64,000 bases of DNA from an uncultured Caryophanales bacterium (GTDB lineage: Bacteria > Bacillota_I > Bacilli_A > RF39 > UBA660). The stretch covers positions 1 to 64,000 of the forward strand of contig CAMNCL010000003.1 in assembly GCA_946534345.1 (NCBI GenBank). Reading direction: 5' to 3'. Positions 39,981-49,490 of this stretch are shown here, in pieces (positions within the stretch are counted from its first letter, which is position 1; each line of letters begins with the position of its first letter). A model generated the notes under the pieces. It worked only from the letters and a program-made list of their open reading frames with translations, was not told where the DNA came from and made no database searches. Both the position numbers and the translations under genes were made by a program.

Positions 39981-40277
39981 CTAATGCATCATACCTACAT
40001 TTTCAGCTTCAGTATCAGCATAGTTAGTTGCTGTTTGATTAACAGCTGGTCCTAAAGCTTCTAATTCTTGTAGGTGTCCTTCTAATCTAGGTTTAATATT
40101 ATTAAATTTTTCTAAAAAAGCTCTACTTGCATCGCCACTCCATGATTCATGGCTTGTAACTTGATCAACAGTACGTTGCATATCTGAAAATATACTTCTT
40201 ACATCAGTAGCGACATTTGTGAAGTTACTTCCAACATTGCTTAATGTAGCTGTATCAACATTTAAATTTCCACTCAT
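39981..40277 (-). CDS. WXG100 family protein
   Basis: about 98 aa with ESWSGDASRAF centre; start ATG 40277 after GGGAGACTATAAT. Confidence 0.88.
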   Translation of the reverse strand: MSGNLNVDTATLSNVGSNFTNVATDVRSIFSDMQRTVDQVTSHESWSGDASRAFLEKFNNIKPRLEGHLQELEALGPAVNQTATNYADTEAENVGMMH

Positions 40278-40299
40278 ATTATAGTCTCCCTTCATTTTA

Positions 40300-40328
40300 A
40301 TTTTAATATACTTATTAATGTTATTCAA
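40300..40328 (-). promoter_or_regulatory. predicted promoter of the WXG100 pair
   Basis: Minus strand TTGAAT-N17-TAAAAT. Confidence 0.55.
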
Positions 40329-40369
40329 GTAAGTTTACACTTATTAATTATTAAAGTGTAAACTTACTT
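40327..40369. repeat. 16-bp perfect inverted repeat, 11-nt spacer
   Basis: AAGTAAGTTTACACTT-N11-AAGTGTAAACTTACTT; overlaps the glucan-synthase stop and the WXG promoter -35 edge; no U-tract follows it. Confidence 0.85.
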
Positions 40370-43300
40370 TGAAGTATAAACAATAACCTTATGACTTTTC
40401 TTGTCATCTGACAATGTAATCATAGAAGATACTTTCTTACCATCCAGTTCAACTAAATCTTTATTTCCTTTTTTTACTTCAATGTTATAAGTTGTATTTA
40501 AATAATTATATACTGCCTTATAACCATCCCAAGCAATTGGAATTCTAGGATTAATCTTTAATTTATTACCAAACTTTTTAATTCCTAATATATCTTCTAC
40601 ACCAACTTTATAGAACCAACCAGCTGAACCTGTATACCATGTCCAACCACCTCTACCTGGATAGTTTTCAGATGAATAAATATCAGCTGCTATTACATAT
40701 GGTTCAACACGATATTTTTCAATTAATTGACTATTCTTTGTTCTATTTATAGGATTAATCATTTGATAATAACGATAAGCTCTATCATGGTATCCAGCCT
40801 TTATTAAAGCCATTAAATACCAAGCAACAGAATGAGTATATTGACCACCATTTTCACGAATACCTTTAGGATAACTCATTATATATCCTGGATTATTTAA
40901 GGATTTTGCAAAAGGTGGAGTCAACAACTTAATAATTTTATTTTTATTATCCACTAATTGTTCTTCAACAGAAGTAATAACTTTTTGTACTCTATCTTTA
41001 GGAGCAACACCACTAATAATAGAGAAACTTTGTGATATTAAATCAATCTTACATTCACTATTTTCATGACTACCTAGTTTATCACCATTATCGAAGAAAG
41101 CTCTTAAATAATAATTACCATCCCATGTTTTCTTATTAAGATCTTCTTTTAAATCATTATTAAATGAAACATATTCAGTAATATCAAATTTAGGATCATA
41201 CTTCTTCATCATATCAACAAACATATCAATAATATTATATAAGAAGAATCCTAACCAAACACTTTCTCCCTTACCTTTAATACCAACAAGGTTCATACCA
41301 TCGTTCCAATCTCCTCCACCCATTAAAGGTATTTTATGTTTACCAAGTGAAGTCATGGATAATTCTAATGACTTTAAACAATGATCAAGTAATGATACTT
41401 TAGCATCAGAATAACTAAATACCATACCTTTTTCATTTTCATAATCACTTAGTTTATCTCCTATAACAAATGGTACTTTTTCTTTTAAAATATCATAGTC
41501 ATTTGTAGTATTAATATAATTAACAGTAGCATATACTAACCATAAGAAATCATCTTTATATCTACTTCTTAATCCAAAATGATTAACTTCATGCCACCAG
41601 TGAAGAACATCTCCTTCTTCAAATTGATGAGCTGCATTATTTAATATTTGTCTTCTAGTATATTCTGGATTAACTAAAACAATATTCATCGCATCTTGTA
41701 GCTGATCACGATATCCAAAGGCTCCACTTACTTGATAGAATCCAGCTTTAGCTAAAATTCTTGCGGAAATAGTTTGATATAAATACCAACCATTTACCAT
41801 GTAATCAAAACTCTCATCAGGAGTTTTAACTTGAATTGTATTTAGCGTACGATGCCATTTTTCTTTTACAGATTTTAATTCTTTTTTACAATTACTAACA
41901 TCTGTAAATTGTTTTATTAATCTTAAATTCTCTTTATCACTTTGACTACATCCCATTGTGAATACCAATGTTTTTTCTTCTTCAGGACCAAGATCTGCTT
42001 CTACAACAATGTTTTTAACTAACATTTTATTACATTCTGCATACTTAATCTTTTCAGATGAAGACATAAATACATTTACATCACCATAATTAATACTATA
42101 AACATTACGCATTTTTAAATAATTATCTACACCCATAAACTCAGTAAGAATATGACGAGAAGTCTTTTCTTCAAAATTACCAAATGTTGGATTAATCCAA
42201 AATTCAACATCAACCTTCTCAGATTTCTTTTTCTTATTCTTAAGCTTTAATAAGTAAATCTTTACAGTATCATTAACTGCCACAAACTCAGTAATCTCAT
42301 GAGCTAATTCATTAGTTTCACTTTCTAAAATACTATAACCAAATCCATGAGTACATTTTTCTGGATCAAATAATTTTCCATTAAATTTAAATCCTTCACT
42401 CTTATCATTAATAACAGTTTCATTAGTCCATGAAGATATTTTAAATTCTCCTGAATTATAAGCATATGTATATCCACAACCATTATTAGTAATAATTGTT
42501 CCAAAGTTTTCATTCGCAATTACATTACTCCATGGCATAGGGGTATTTTTATTATGAATTACATATTCTTTTCCATTGTTTTTGAATCCTCCAAAACCAT
42601 TATCTAAAGATAATCTTTCCTTCTTTTCATATGGAATATTATCTTCAATAGAAGTTGGTTGGTATTCAGTAATGGTATTACTTTCTTGTAATTTTTCAAC
42701 TGCTTCTTTTAAACTCATTTGATTTTCAACAATAAATCTTAATCGTGGAACAATATCTAATAGACTTTGCTCTTCTTTTGAGATATCTTCACCATTAATA
42801 ACTGTAATACTTCCTGGAGTATGATAGAAACTATTAAGCGTATACATACGATATTTTTCATCACGTACTGCCTTTTCAATAACTTCTGCATACTGACCTT
42901 TTTCTTTATTAATAATTATGATATCTACGAAGATAGATTTATTTTTAAAGTATTCAAATGCTTTTAATATCTCTGATATAAATCTCATTCCACTAATATC
43001 ATTAATTTCTACAGTTATGATTGGTCTATCCCCACTAACTCCATATTTCCATAGAGCAGTTTGTCCTAGAGCATTCTTTCTCAAATAATTCATACGCTCT
43101 TCTGATACAGATATTCTTGTGGTTTGATATAAATAATTAAGCATGATATTAAAGGTACGCATCATTTCACCATTTAGATTCATATTCTTAGTATTAATTG
43201 CATTCATTAAACTAGATACTAAGAAAGCTCTTTCAATATCATATGAATTACTATAACTATTAACAATATCAAAGATTTGTTCTTTACTTCTACCAAATCC

Positions 43301-46300
43301 CATAATTAGGTATACAGTAGTAGAACCATTCGCAGGAATTAAAACTTTATTTCTAATAGATAGAACTGGATCTAAATTATCACCTGAATAATTACTTAGT
43401 TCACTATTTAATTCATTAGCTGTACTAATAGTATTTCCTCTACCAATAAAGTTTAATCTTTCAGTTTCATAAGTATAATTATCTAATGGATTATCCACTA
43501 TTAATCTAGTAACCATATAACTACTTAGATTAGATTCTCCACGTGCTTTTCTTCTCGCAATTAAACTATTAGTATTAGGATCATATTCAGTTTTAATAAA
43601 CATATTATTAAATACTTTATGACTAACATCATTCATATTCTCTGATAAGATAGGTTCAGTATAACTAGTTAATTCTAATTCTACATCTTCACTACCCTCA
43701 TTCTTAAGAGTAATCTTTCTAATTTCTGCATGATGATTTTTACAAACAGCTATTTCTGTTTTAGTAGAAATATTTTCATCTTTACGCATAAATTTAATTT
43801 TATCAGATGCGAATACTACTTCATACTTTTCAGGTTTTATATTCATAGGAGCATATGTATTACTCCAAATATAATTAGTCTTAATATTTTTAATAAACAT
43901 GAAGACACCATAATCTAATTCAGTTACTTTACGATATCTATTTAATTGAAGAGTACGATATCTAGAGAAACTATTACCACGATCATTCATAATTAATGAA
44001 TATTTTTTGTTTGATAAAACAGACATTTCAGGTAAATATGAAATATAATTAAAGGCTCTTATATCATTTTCAACTACTTCTTTCTTATAATCATATTTCT
44101 TATATTTAGCCATCTTCATATCAATACTAGTCTTAATTTGAACTTTTTCTTTTAGAAGAATTTCAAATGTTCTAATATTAACATTGGAATGGAAATAGTT
44201 CTTTATTACTCCTGATTTTAAGTAATTAGTTAGTCCTAATAAACTCATACCTTGATGGTGTGCAAAATATGATTTAACTACTCCTTTATTATCATAATCA
44301 TAAGCTTCATACAATCCATAGTTATCATACATATCTAAGTTTTTAAATTTTTGAATATTTTCATAGACATCTTCTGGGAACATTTCTGTTGCCATTAAAG
44401 ATGAATATGGAGATAATACTATTCTATTTTCTTTATCTTCTTTAGCTTTTAACTGTGGAGTAGCGAATGCTTTATACTTATAATTTAGTGAATTATCTAA
44501 TTCATTATAAGCTGATTCTGAAATACCCCAAGGTAATTTATGAGATACTCTACTTATATAATCTTTTTGACAGAAATGAGCAAAGTTATATGATTCATCC
44601 ATTAAAGTATTAGGATAATTCTTCAAGAATAATAATGGCATATAATATTCAAAAGCTGTTCCTGACCAAGAAATAAGTCCTTTATGTCCTTTATAAGTAG
44701 TTAATGATTTATCTAGAGAGAACCAATGCTTATTAGGAGCATCTCCCATACATATAGCTAAATAACTAGTTAATCTAGATTCACTTGCAAACTTATTATA
44801 ATTATAAATTGATAATTTACCTTCATTTTCATCATAACCAATACTAAAGACATCTTTCTTAGTATATAGTTTTTTGAAATTAGCATTCTTTATTAATTTA
44901 TCACATAGTTTTACTAACTTATCTTGATTTTTAGTATTTAAGAATTCTCTTGTGACAATTATATTCGCAACTAAGTTACCTGAGTCTACTGTTGAGACAA
45001 AGTTAGGTGCTAAAACTTTTTTAGATTTAATATCATACCAGTTATATAAATGGCCATGCCATTTTTCTAATGAATCAATAGATGTAAGAATGTTTTCTAA
45101 TAAGAATACTGCTTTTTCTTCATCAATAAAACCTAATTCAAAAGCACTTACAACACTACTTAGAGAAAAACCAATAGCTGTAGGAGAAGTTCTCATATCA
45201 AGTTTTTCTTCTCTATTTTCTTGATAATTATCTGGTATTAAATAATTATATTCTTTGCATAAATTATCTTCAAAATACTTCCAAGTCCTCAAGGCTAAGT
45301 CTTCTAATTCATTAATCTTACGACTACTTAGTACTATTTCATGATAATCTATAGTCTTACTAACAGCATATAAAACAAATGGTCCTGTTAAGAATAAAAA
45401 TGCTAGAATATATGCTAAATAATTAGCTTTTAAATAACCAATTATTATAAATACAATACTTGTGAAAATATTAAAACTAAAATTACGTATATAATTCTTT
45501 AAATCACCATTAACAGTTTTTTCTACTTCTTCAGCAGTTATCCAATTTAATAAATTTTTATGACTATATAGTAATCTATACATAGTTCTAAAGAAAGCAT
45601 CCATATATAATTTACTATAATAAGGAATTGTTACAAAGACGATATATGATCTAAGTAATATACTTTTTCCACCAAAATATAAATTCTTATAATAGATATC
45701 TTTCTTATTCTTTTCTCTTTTAGACATTTTGCTCTTTAAGAAGAATAATATTGAGAAAGCTATTTCTAATAAGACAAAGCATATCCAGAATAATGATCTT
45801 TTAAATGTTCCTGTAAAAGCTAATAATAATGTTAGTAATAACATTGGGTTTAAGAACATTCTAACTATATTATCTAGTATTTTATATTTTCCTAATAAAT
45901 TGATAGGATTCTTTACTTTATGACCAGCTTTATTTTTTACTTTATTACGTAACCATCCTATTATTTGAACATCTCCACGTGCCCAACGATGTTGTCTAGT
46001 AATATCTACTAAGAATTTTGATGGAAAATCATCAATTAATTCAATATCAGAAACATATCCACATCGTAAATAATTACCTTCTAGTAAGTCATGAGATAAA
46101 ATCAAATTATCTGGGAAAGTATTATCTAATACTTTATTAAATACTTCTAAATCATAGATACCTTTTCCAACGAAACTACCTTCTCCAAAACAATCTTGAT
46201 ATACATTTGGAGTTACTGCTGAATAAGTATCAAATCCACCAATTCCTGCAAATACTTGACTATATAAACTTCTATTAGTAGCTTCAATATCAACACTTAC

Positions 46301-47992
46301 ACGAGGTTGCATAATGCCATACCCATGGATTACTTTTTTACCCTTCTTATCTAATATTGGTCTATTAAGTGGATGAGCCATTGCTCCTACTAGATTTAAG
46401 GCTGAGTTTAGGACTAACTTAGTATCTGTATCTAGAGTAATAACATATTTAATATCTAGTTTTTTACCATGTAGAGTATTAACATTAAAATACTTTTTCT
46501 CATCAAGATCTTCACCTAATAAAATCTTATTAAATTGTAGTAAAGCTCCTCTTTTTCTCTCATAACCTAAGAATTGATTTTCTTTTTCATTCCATAAACG
46601 TTTACGATAAACAAAATAGAATAAATCTTTTTTATACTTTTCATTTAACTTTTCTGCATATTCTTTTCCATAAGCACTAATATCTTCGTCAAAAGGCATA
46701 TGCTCTTCAGGCCCTGCTTTTACATCACCTAGTAAAGTAAAATATAAATTATCTGATTTATTAATTAAGTAAAATAATTCTAATGTATCAAACATCTCTT
46801 TTACTTTTTCACGACTAGATACAATTGTAGGAATCACAACCATAGTTTTAGATTCTTTTGGTATTCCTTTAGAATAATCTAGTTTAGGAAGTACTACTGT
46901 TTTTGAAACTCTAATTAATATTTCATTAATTATCTGACTAAATAACTGGCTTATTGGAATAAATAATACTATAAAGCCAATAATTCTATTACTAATAAAC
47001 AAACCAGATAAATAATAAGTACTAGTTATAGTTAATAATAAAAGTACTAGTATATAAATAATTACACGTGGTGTATTATTTTTTTCTTTAAATAAACTAA
47101 ATCCAATATGTCTTTTCTTATCAAATATCTTTTTTAAATAAGTATACTCATGCATTCTATGTTTCTTTGCTTGACTAACTAATTTCTTACGATATAAAGT
47201 TTTAGATTCATTAGTCATTTCTTTATATACTGGATCAGTTAATAATAATTTTTCAGCACTAGATACTTTTTCAAATAATTTTTCTAATGAATAATCATTT
47301 ATTTCTTTTAAATCATTAAAAATATTAGATATTAATATATTATTCTCTATTTTACTTTGATATTCATCATTAATTAATTCTTTAATACTAACATTATTAG
47401 TTTGTAGATACTCATTTAATTCTTTAAAAACTTCATTACTATCTACACCAATTTTTGATAATTGATTATTTATTTCAAAGACATAATTACTATTACTACT
47501 TATATCTAATCCTTCTGGAATAAATGTTTTTAGTGTAAAATGATCATTACTTTTAATTATATTTCCAACAGCTTCTTTATTCACAAGTTTTCTACATTCT
47601 TCACGACAAAGACTATTTAAACGGTCAGTATAAATAAAAACTATAGTAGTAAAAATATAAGATAATTCTTTATAAGAAAAAATCTTATTACTATTGGCTT
47701 CAATATTTTTTAATTCATCTACTAGATATTTAAAATTAATATTATAATTTCTTTTTACAATGATATCTTTTAATATTTTATAATTATCTCTTATTATTTT
47801 GATATTTTTTTGAAGAGCTTGTTTATCATTTAGAATATTATTTTTATGTTCAACTAATAAATAATAGTTATCAATTAACCATTCATTAGTAATTTCTACA
47901 TATTCATGATCCTTTGTCTTTTTAACTAAAAAAGTATAATATTCAGTGATATCATTAAAGTCATTAAAAAATTTTCTAATTAAATTGGCCAT
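40364..47992 (-). CDS. cyclic beta-1,2-glucan synthase-like giant protein (GT84 + glycoamylase-like + GH94 regions)
   Basis: 2542 aa; GT motifs VVIPTIVSSREKV, VITLDTDTKL, RQHRWARGDVQIIGWL; GH94-like YQVSGAFGYRDQLQDAMNIV and GGGDWNDGMNLVGIKGKGESVWLG. Confidence 0.88.
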   Translation of the reverse strand: MANLIRKFFNDFNDITEYYTFLVKKTKDHEYVEITNEWLIDNYYLLVEHKNNILNDKQALQKNIKIIRDNYKILKDIIVKRNYNINFKYLVDELKNIEANSNKIFSYKELSYIFTTIVFIYTDRLNSLCREECRKLVNKEAVGNIIKSNDHFTLKTFIPEGLDISSNSNYVFEINNQLSKIGVDSNEVFKELNEYLQTNNVSIKELINDEYQSKIENNILISNIFNDLKEINDYSLEKLFEKVSSAEKLLLTDPVYKEMTNESKTLYRKKLVSQAKKHRMHEYTYLKKIFDKKRHIGFSLFKEKNNTPRVIIYILVLLLLTITSTYYLSGLFISNRIIGFIVLFIPISQLFSQIINEILIRVSKTVVLPKLDYSKGIPKESKTMVVIPTIVSSREKVKEMFDTLELFYLINKSDNLYFTLLGDVKAGPEEHMPFDEDISAYGKEYAEKLNEKYKKDLFYFVYRKRLWNEKENQFLGYERKRGALLQFNKILLGEDLDEKKYFNVNTLHGKKLDIKYVITLDTDTKLVLNSALNLVGAMAHPLNRPILDKKGKKVIHGYGIMQPRVSVDIEATNRSLYSQVFAGIGGFDTYSAVTPNVYQDCFGEGSFVGKGIYDLEVFNKVLDNTFPDNLILSHDLLEGNYLRCGYVSDIELIDDFPSKFLVDITRQHRWARGDVQIIGWLRNKVKNKAGHKVKNPINLLGKYKILDNIVRMFLNPMLLLTLLLAFTGTFKRSLFWICFVLLEIAFSILFFLKSKMSKREKNKKDIYYKNLYFGGKSILLRSYIVFVTIPYYSKLYMDAFFRTMYRLLYSHKNLLNWITAEEVEKTVNGDLKNYIRNFSFNIFTSIVFIIIGYLKANYLAYILAFLFLTGPFVLYAVSKTIDYHEIVLSSRKINELEDLALRTWKYFEDNLCKEYNYLIPDNYQENREEKLDMRTSPTAIGFSLSSVVSAFELGFIDEEKAVFLLENILTSIDSLEKWHGHLYNWYDIKSKKVLAPNFVSTVDSGNLVANIIVTREFLNTKNQDKLVKLCDKLIKNANFKKLYTKKDVFSIGYDENEGKLSIYNYNKFASESRLTSYLAICMGDAPNKHWFSLDKSLTTYKGHKGLISWSGTAFEYYMPLLFLKNYPNTLMDESYNFAHFCQKDYISRVSHKLPWGISESAYNELDNSLNYKYKAFATPQLKAKEDKENRIVLSPYSSLMATEMFPEDVYENIQKFKNLDMYDNYGLYEAYDYDNKGVVKSYFAHHQGMSLLGLTNYLKSGVIKNYFHSNVNIRTFEILLKEKVQIKTSIDMKMAKYKKYDYKKEVVENDIRAFNYISYLPEMSVLSNKKYSLIMNDRGNSFSRYRTLQLNRYRKVTELDYGVFMFIKNIKTNYIWSNTYAPMNIKPEKYEVVFASDKIKFMRKDENISTKTEIAVCKNHHAEIRKITLKNEGSEDVELELTSYTEPILSENMNDVSHKVFNNMFIKTEYDPNTNSLIARRKARGESNLSSYMVTRLIVDNPLDNYTYETERLNFIGRGNTISTANELNSELSNYSGDNLDPVLSIRNKVLIPANGSTTVYLIMGFGRSKEQIFDIVNSYSNSYDIERAFLVSSLMNAINTKNMNLNGEMMRTFNIMLNYLYQTTRISVSEERMNYLRKNALGQTALWKYGVSGDRPIITVEINDISGMRFISEILKAFEYFKNKSIFVDIIIINKEKGQYAEVIEKAVRDEKYRMYTLNSFYHTPGSITVINGEDISKEEQSLLDIVPRLRFIVENQMSLKEAVEKLQESNTITEYQPTSIEDNIPYEKKERLSLDNGFGGFKNNGKEYVIHNKNTPMPWSNVIANENFGTIITNNGCGYTYAYNSGEFKISSWTNETVINDKSEGFKFNGKLFDPEKCTHGFGYSILESETNELAHEITEFVAVNDTVKIYLLKLKNKKKKSEKVDVEFWINPTFGNFEEKTSRHILTEFMGVDNYLKMRNVYSINYGDVNVFMSSSEKIKYAECNKMLVKNIVVEADLGPEEEKTLVFTMGCSQSDKENLRLIKQFTDVSNCKKELKSVKEKWHRTLNTIQVKTPDESFDYMVNGWYLYQTISARILAKAGFYQVSGAFGYRDQLQDAMNIVLVNPEYTRRQILNNAAHQFEEGDVLHWWHEVNHFGLRSRYKDDFLWLVYATVNYINTTNDYDILKEKVPFVIGDKLSDYENEKGMVFSYSDAKVSLLDHCLKSLELSMTSLGKHKIPLMGGGDWNDGMNLVGIKGKGESVWLGFFLYNIIDMFVDMMKKYDPKFDITEYVSFNNDLKEDLNKKTWDGNYYLRAFFDNGDKLGSHENSECKIDLISQSFSIISGVAPKDRVQKVITSVEEQLVDNKNKIIKLLTPPFAKSLNNPGYIMSYPKGIRENGGQYTHSVAWYLMALIKAGYHDRAYRYYQMINPINRTKNSQLIEKYRVEPYVIAADIYSSENYPGRGGWTWYTGSAGWFYKVGVEDILGIKKFGNKLKINPRIPIAWDGYKAVYNYLNTTYNIEVKKGNKDLVELDGKKVSSMITLSDDKKSHKVIVYTSK

Positions 47993-48060
47993 TTTACTAC
48001 ACTCCTTGTAAAAATTATATCATAAAACAGGCCTAATAACTATATAAAAATGCAAACAAA

Positions 48061-48081
48061 AAACTCGTAAATAACGAGTTT
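48061..48081 (-). terminator. intrinsic terminator after tRNA-Ser
   Basis: AAACTCGT-AAATA-ACGAGTTT, T-run on the minus strand. Confidence 0.75.
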
Positions 48082-48092
48082 ATTTTATAATA

Positions 48093-48183
48093 TGGCGGAG
48101 TAGGAGAGATTTGAACTCTCGCGCCAGTTGCCCGGCCTATACCCTTAGCAGGGGCACCTCTTCAGCCTCTTGAGTACTACTCC
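48093..48183 (-). tRNA. tRNA-Ser (anticodon GCT)
   Basis: GGAGTAGTACTCAAGAGGCTGAAGAGGTGCCCCTGCTAAGGG... with long variable arm and CCA. Confidence 0.95.
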
Positions 48184-48240
48184 ATTCCTCTTTGCGTCCG
48201 CACATATATTATTGCATATTTTACTCTATTTTGTCAATGA

Positions 48241-48528
48241 TTAGTTGGTTTCCTCAGTCTGTTTCATTTTATCTACTGCTACTTCAATATTATTTAATTG
48301 TTTGTTTACTATCTCTTTATATTCTTTAATATTAGAAGCTAATTCATCCCACGAATTTCTAAATGAAATTGCTGACATACCTGTCCATGCCCTACCTTCT
48401 TGCCCTACTGCCTCAACTATTTCATTATTAATTGTATCTAGACTAGTCTCTATTGTTTCGATTACTCTTTTTATTTCATCAGTAACACTTTTTATTCCTT
48501 CAAAATCTATTTCATTACTATGTACCAT
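48241..48528 (-). CDS. WXG100-like protein
   Basis: about 95 aa helical with GRAWTGMSAISFRNSW; start ATG 48528 after AGGGGG. Confidence 0.75.
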   Translation of the reverse strand: MVHSNEIDFEGIKSVTDEIKRVIETIETSLDTINNEIVEAVGQEGRAWTGMSAISFRNSWDELASNIKEYKEIVNKQLNNIEVAVDKMKQTEETN

Positions 48529-48538
48529 AATTAACCCC

Positions 48539-48850
48539 CTAACTAAAGTTTGCTCTTGCTGAATCAGCTGCATCATCTAATTCTAATATTTTTTGATTTA
48601 TAGTATTACAAAAATATTTCATTTGTTCTTTGGCACTTGCTAATTCACTTTTTTTAGAATTATATTTTTCCATAATATCTTCATATAATTTTATTTCATT
48701 ACTTTTTAAAACTGTTTCTAATTCTGTCATACAATTATCTAATGTTTCTATTGCTTCAGAATACTTTTCTGTTTGTTCTGTTACTATTTCTAATGTATTT
48801 TGCATCTCTTGTAAAGAAAAACCTAAAGCCATTCTATCACTCCTATTCAT
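48539..48850 (-). CDS. small helical protein, probable partner of the adjacent WXG100-like protein
   Basis: 103 aa, fully helical/heptad-like; immediately upstream of the WXG gene; no WxG itself. Confidence 0.65.
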   Translation of the reverse strand: MNRSDRMALGFSLQEMQNTLEIVTEQTEKYSEAIETLDNCMTELETVLKSNEIKLYEDIMEKYNSKKSELASAKEQMKYFCNTINQKILELDDAADSARANFS

Positions 48851-48884
48851 TTTAATTGTAATAAGATGACATGGTTATGTCAAA

Positions 48885-48906
48885 TAAAAAAACACCTAAC
48901 GGTGTC
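48885..48906 (-). terminator. terminator after tRNA-Ile/Asn/Glu cluster
   Basis: ACACC-TAAC-GGTGT, T7 on the minus strand. Confidence 0.65.
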
Positions 48907-48916
48907 TATATTCATA

Positions 48917-48993
48917 TGGTGACGAGTACGGAATTCGAATCCGTGAATGCTGCCGTGAAAGGGCAGTGTGTTAAGCCACTTCACCAACTCGCC
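48917..48993 (-). tRNA. tRNA-Glu (anticodon TTC)
   Basis: GGCGAGTTGGTGAAGTGGCTTAACACACTGCCCTTTCACGGCAG...CCA. Confidence 0.95.
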
Positions 48994-49001
48994 AAATAAA
49001 A

Positions 49002-49078
49002 TGGCGCCCCAACTAGGACTTGAACCTAGGACCCCTTGATTAACAGTCAAGTGCTCTAACCAACTGAGCTATTGAGGC
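49002..49078 (-). tRNA. tRNA-Asn (anticodon GTT)
   Basis: GCCTCAATAGCTCAGTTGGTTAGAGCACTTGACTGTTAATCAAG...CCA. Confidence 0.95.
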
Positions 49079-49086
49079 AAAATAAA

Positions 49087-49163
<77 letters not shown>

Positions 49164-49327
49164 ATCTCATTTGTACTCCATAATTGTACTATATTTTGGA
49201 GATTTTTGCAACCAAAAACTTGTTTTTTTAACTTCTTTTCTCAGTTGCAATAATAGAATACTATAAATAAAGTCTTAAAGTCAAGTATTTTAAACATAAT
49301 ATTTACATTTATTTTTTCAAAAAACAC

Positions 49328-49356
49328 TTGTAAATATTAAGTTTTTAAGATAAAAT
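49328..49356 (+). promoter_or_regulatory. sigma-A-like promoter of tRNA-Lys
   Basis: TTGTAA-N17-TAAAAT about 20 nt upstream of the tRNA. Confidence 0.7.
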
Positions 49357-49375
49357 AGATATGCAACTTGGAAAT

Positions 49376-49451
49376 GGGCTGTTAGCTCAGTTGGTAGAGC
49401 AACTGACTCTTAATCAGTGGGTCTAGGGTTCGAGTCCCTAACAGCCCACCA
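49376..49451 (+). tRNA. tRNA-Lys (anticodon CTT)
   Basis: GGGCTGTTAGCTCAGTTGGTAGAGCAACTGACTCTTAATCAGTGGGTC...ACAGCCCACCA. Confidence 0.96.
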
Positions 49452-49460
49452 TTGCATATT

Positions 49461-49490
49461 AAAAGGAACTAATTATAGTTCCTTTTTTTT
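49461..49490. terminator. bidirectional intrinsic terminator between tRNA-Lys and ddl
   Basis: AAAGGAACTA-ATTA-TAGTTCCTTT followed by T-run. Confidence 0.8.

Noticed and set aside
42325-45923. Small ORFs inside the glucan synthase-like gene (42325, 43730, 44952, 45729)
   Set aside because: Alternative-frame or antisense ORFs within a well-supported coding region
48245-48869. Plus-strand ORFs 48245-48562 and 48630-48869
   Set aside because: Antisense to the WXG100-like pair; no SD, no recognisable domains
49164-49327. Intergenic AT-rich region checked for a riboswitch or T-box
   Set aside because: No conserved T-box or riboswitch core recognisable; explained by divergent tRNA promoters
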